Shown: piece by piece, positions 63,336 to 64,000 of the stretch
Position numbering within the stretch: position 1 is the first letter of the stretch
How the letters are laid out: each line of letters begins with the position of its first letter
Assembly: GCF_031202265.1 (NCBI RefSeq)
Contig: NZ_CP100604.1
Location: 8,662,501-8,726,500 of the forward strand
Direction: 5' to 3'
Length of the DNA stretch: 64,000 nt
From: Bradyrhizobium sp. Ash2021
Lineage (GTDB): Bacteria; Pseudomonadota; Alphaproteobacteria; Rhizobiales; Xanthobacteraceae
Notes under the pieces: generated by a model
The model's database searches: none
Told to the model about the DNA's origin: nothing
What the model saw: only the letters and a program-made list of their open reading frames with translations
Made by a program: the position numbers and the translations under genes

Positions 63336-64000
63336 ATGAAGACCGATGCAGTGTTCACGCGTCCGACACGCGCTGAAGAGACTTCCCGGCAGATTGCTCT
63401 GCGCACGCGTGGACACTCGCATGGGCGCGTTACCCGACTGGTCAGTCCGGGCGACATTGGTGAACTGATCAAGCCGTTCGTCTTTCTCGACTACTTCGAC
63501 GCCGATCCGGCGACTGCACCAGAATTCGGCTTTCATCCCCATTCAGGAATTGCGACTCTAACCCTAATTCTATCCGGGCAGGCTTTCTACAAGGAGACCA
63601 CCGGCCGCGAAGGCGTCATCGAGACCGGCGGCGTTGAATGGATGCGCGCCAGTAGTGGCGTTTGGCATACCGGCGGAATGTTCGGCAAGGAGCGGATCAA
63701 GGGCTTTCAGCTCTGGGTCGCCATGCCGCCCGAGCTCGAACTTGCCGAACCCCAAAGCCAATATCTCGACGCTTCCGACTTCGATTCTGCCGGTCCCGCG
63801 AGGGTTATCGCAGGCGAATACGGTGGTGTGAAAAGCATTGTTGAGTCGCCTCGCGACATCACCTACCTCGACGTGCGCCTCAAGGCCGGAGAGCGCTGGA
63901 CCTTTCACCCGACCAAGGGGCACGACGTCGCCTGGATCGCATCGCACCAGGGGATCGTGACGACGCCGGAGCAGGTATCGATGGGCGAAGTCGCCGTGTT
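63336..64000 (+). CDS. Pirin-family protein, partial at right edge
   Basis: Open from ATG 63336 (aggag ribosome-binding site) to the window end, 221 residues visible. Pirin cupin signature: FVFLDYFDADPATAPEFGFHPHSGIATLTLILSG with metal-binding His residues, then GGVEWMRASSGVWHTGG and GFQLWVAMPPELEL. Pirins are iron-binding cupins, some with quercetinase activity, others regulatory. The second cupin is only begun. Confidence 0.88.
   Translation, partial: MKTDAVFTRPTRAEETSRQIALRTRGHSHGRVTRLVSPGDIGELIKPFVFLDYFDADPATAPEFGFHPHSGIATLTLILSGQAFYKETTGREGVIETGGVEWMRASSGVWHTGGMFGKERIKGFQLWVAMPPELELAEPQSQYLDASDFDSAGPARVIAGEYGGVKSIVESPRDITYLDVRLKAGERWTFHPTKGHDVAWIASHQGIVTTPEQVSMGEVAV

Overview
The window reads as chromosomal DNA of a high-GC alphaproteobacterium of the Bradyrhizobium/Rhodopseudomonas/Afipia type (Nitrobacteraceae). 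Reasons: dense ATP-transporter content (a peptide-type operon, a Liv operon, orphan tripartite-type binding proteins), GlsB/YeaQ-type membrane proteins, LapG-like transglutaminase-type proteases, long FecR-plus-repeat adhesins, and several intergenic palindromic repeat elements of the kind common in these genomes. Assignment is by pattern recognition of translated sequence, not by a database search. I saw no rRNA, tRNA or CRISPR array.

Layout. 1-6.9 kb: a thioesterase fragment, a LysR regulator and a signalling block (hybrid histidine kinase with HPt, a PleD-like diguanylate cyclase, and a divergent CheY-like regulator), plus small membrane/unknown genes. 6.9-16.1 kb: a peptide/opine-type ABC operon with overlapping genes in which an amidase and a small AtzG-like subunit sit between the two ATPase genes; a second, divergent paralogous binding protein follows. 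16.3-29.3 kb: a CHASE2 adenylate/guanylate cyclase, a 2,613-residue repeat adhesin with N-terminal FecR-like module and C-terminal RTX repeats, a long regulatory-looking AT-rich gap, a divergent LapG-like periplasmic protease and an LprI-like secreted protein. This looks like a cell-surface adhesion module with a built-in release protease. 29.5-36.3 kb: a complete Liv operon with an acyl-CoA ligase embedded. 36.5-38.8 kb: a two-gene ABC exporter. 38.9-39.5 kb: an AbrB/VapC toxin-antitoxin pair with an operator-like palindrome.

39.6-47.6 kb: catabolic genes (two paralogous alpha/beta hydrolases, a metallo-beta-lactamase-fold protein, an amidohydrolase, an M29 aminopeptidase, a fumarase/ASL-type lyase, a Bug-type binding protein whose 5' end is made of a repeat element). 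47.7-51 kb: a DEAD-box helicase and an IS30-family insertion whose transposase is split by a -1 frame change at a G6 run. 51-61 kb: an accessory zone full of gene remnants (TctC, a VapB-VapC fusion, a PLP enzyme tail, NasA and Ser/Thr-kinase tails meeting at a deletion scar, a MocR-type aminotransferase tail) interspersed with intact genes (LysR/SDR pair, Tag glycosylase, AMP nucleosidase, CBS protein, oxalate-decarboxylase-like bicupin, triple rhodanese). 61.2-64 kb: an Old Yellow Enzyme gene broken by one frameshift, then DoxX and pirin genes.

The most interesting items are the adhesin/LapG locus with its recently amplified 435-bp repeats, the amidase pair embedded in the transporter operon, the in-frame VapB-VapC fusion, and an exported alpha/beta hydrolase in which the nucleophile position is Asn while its neighbour paralogue keeps Asp.
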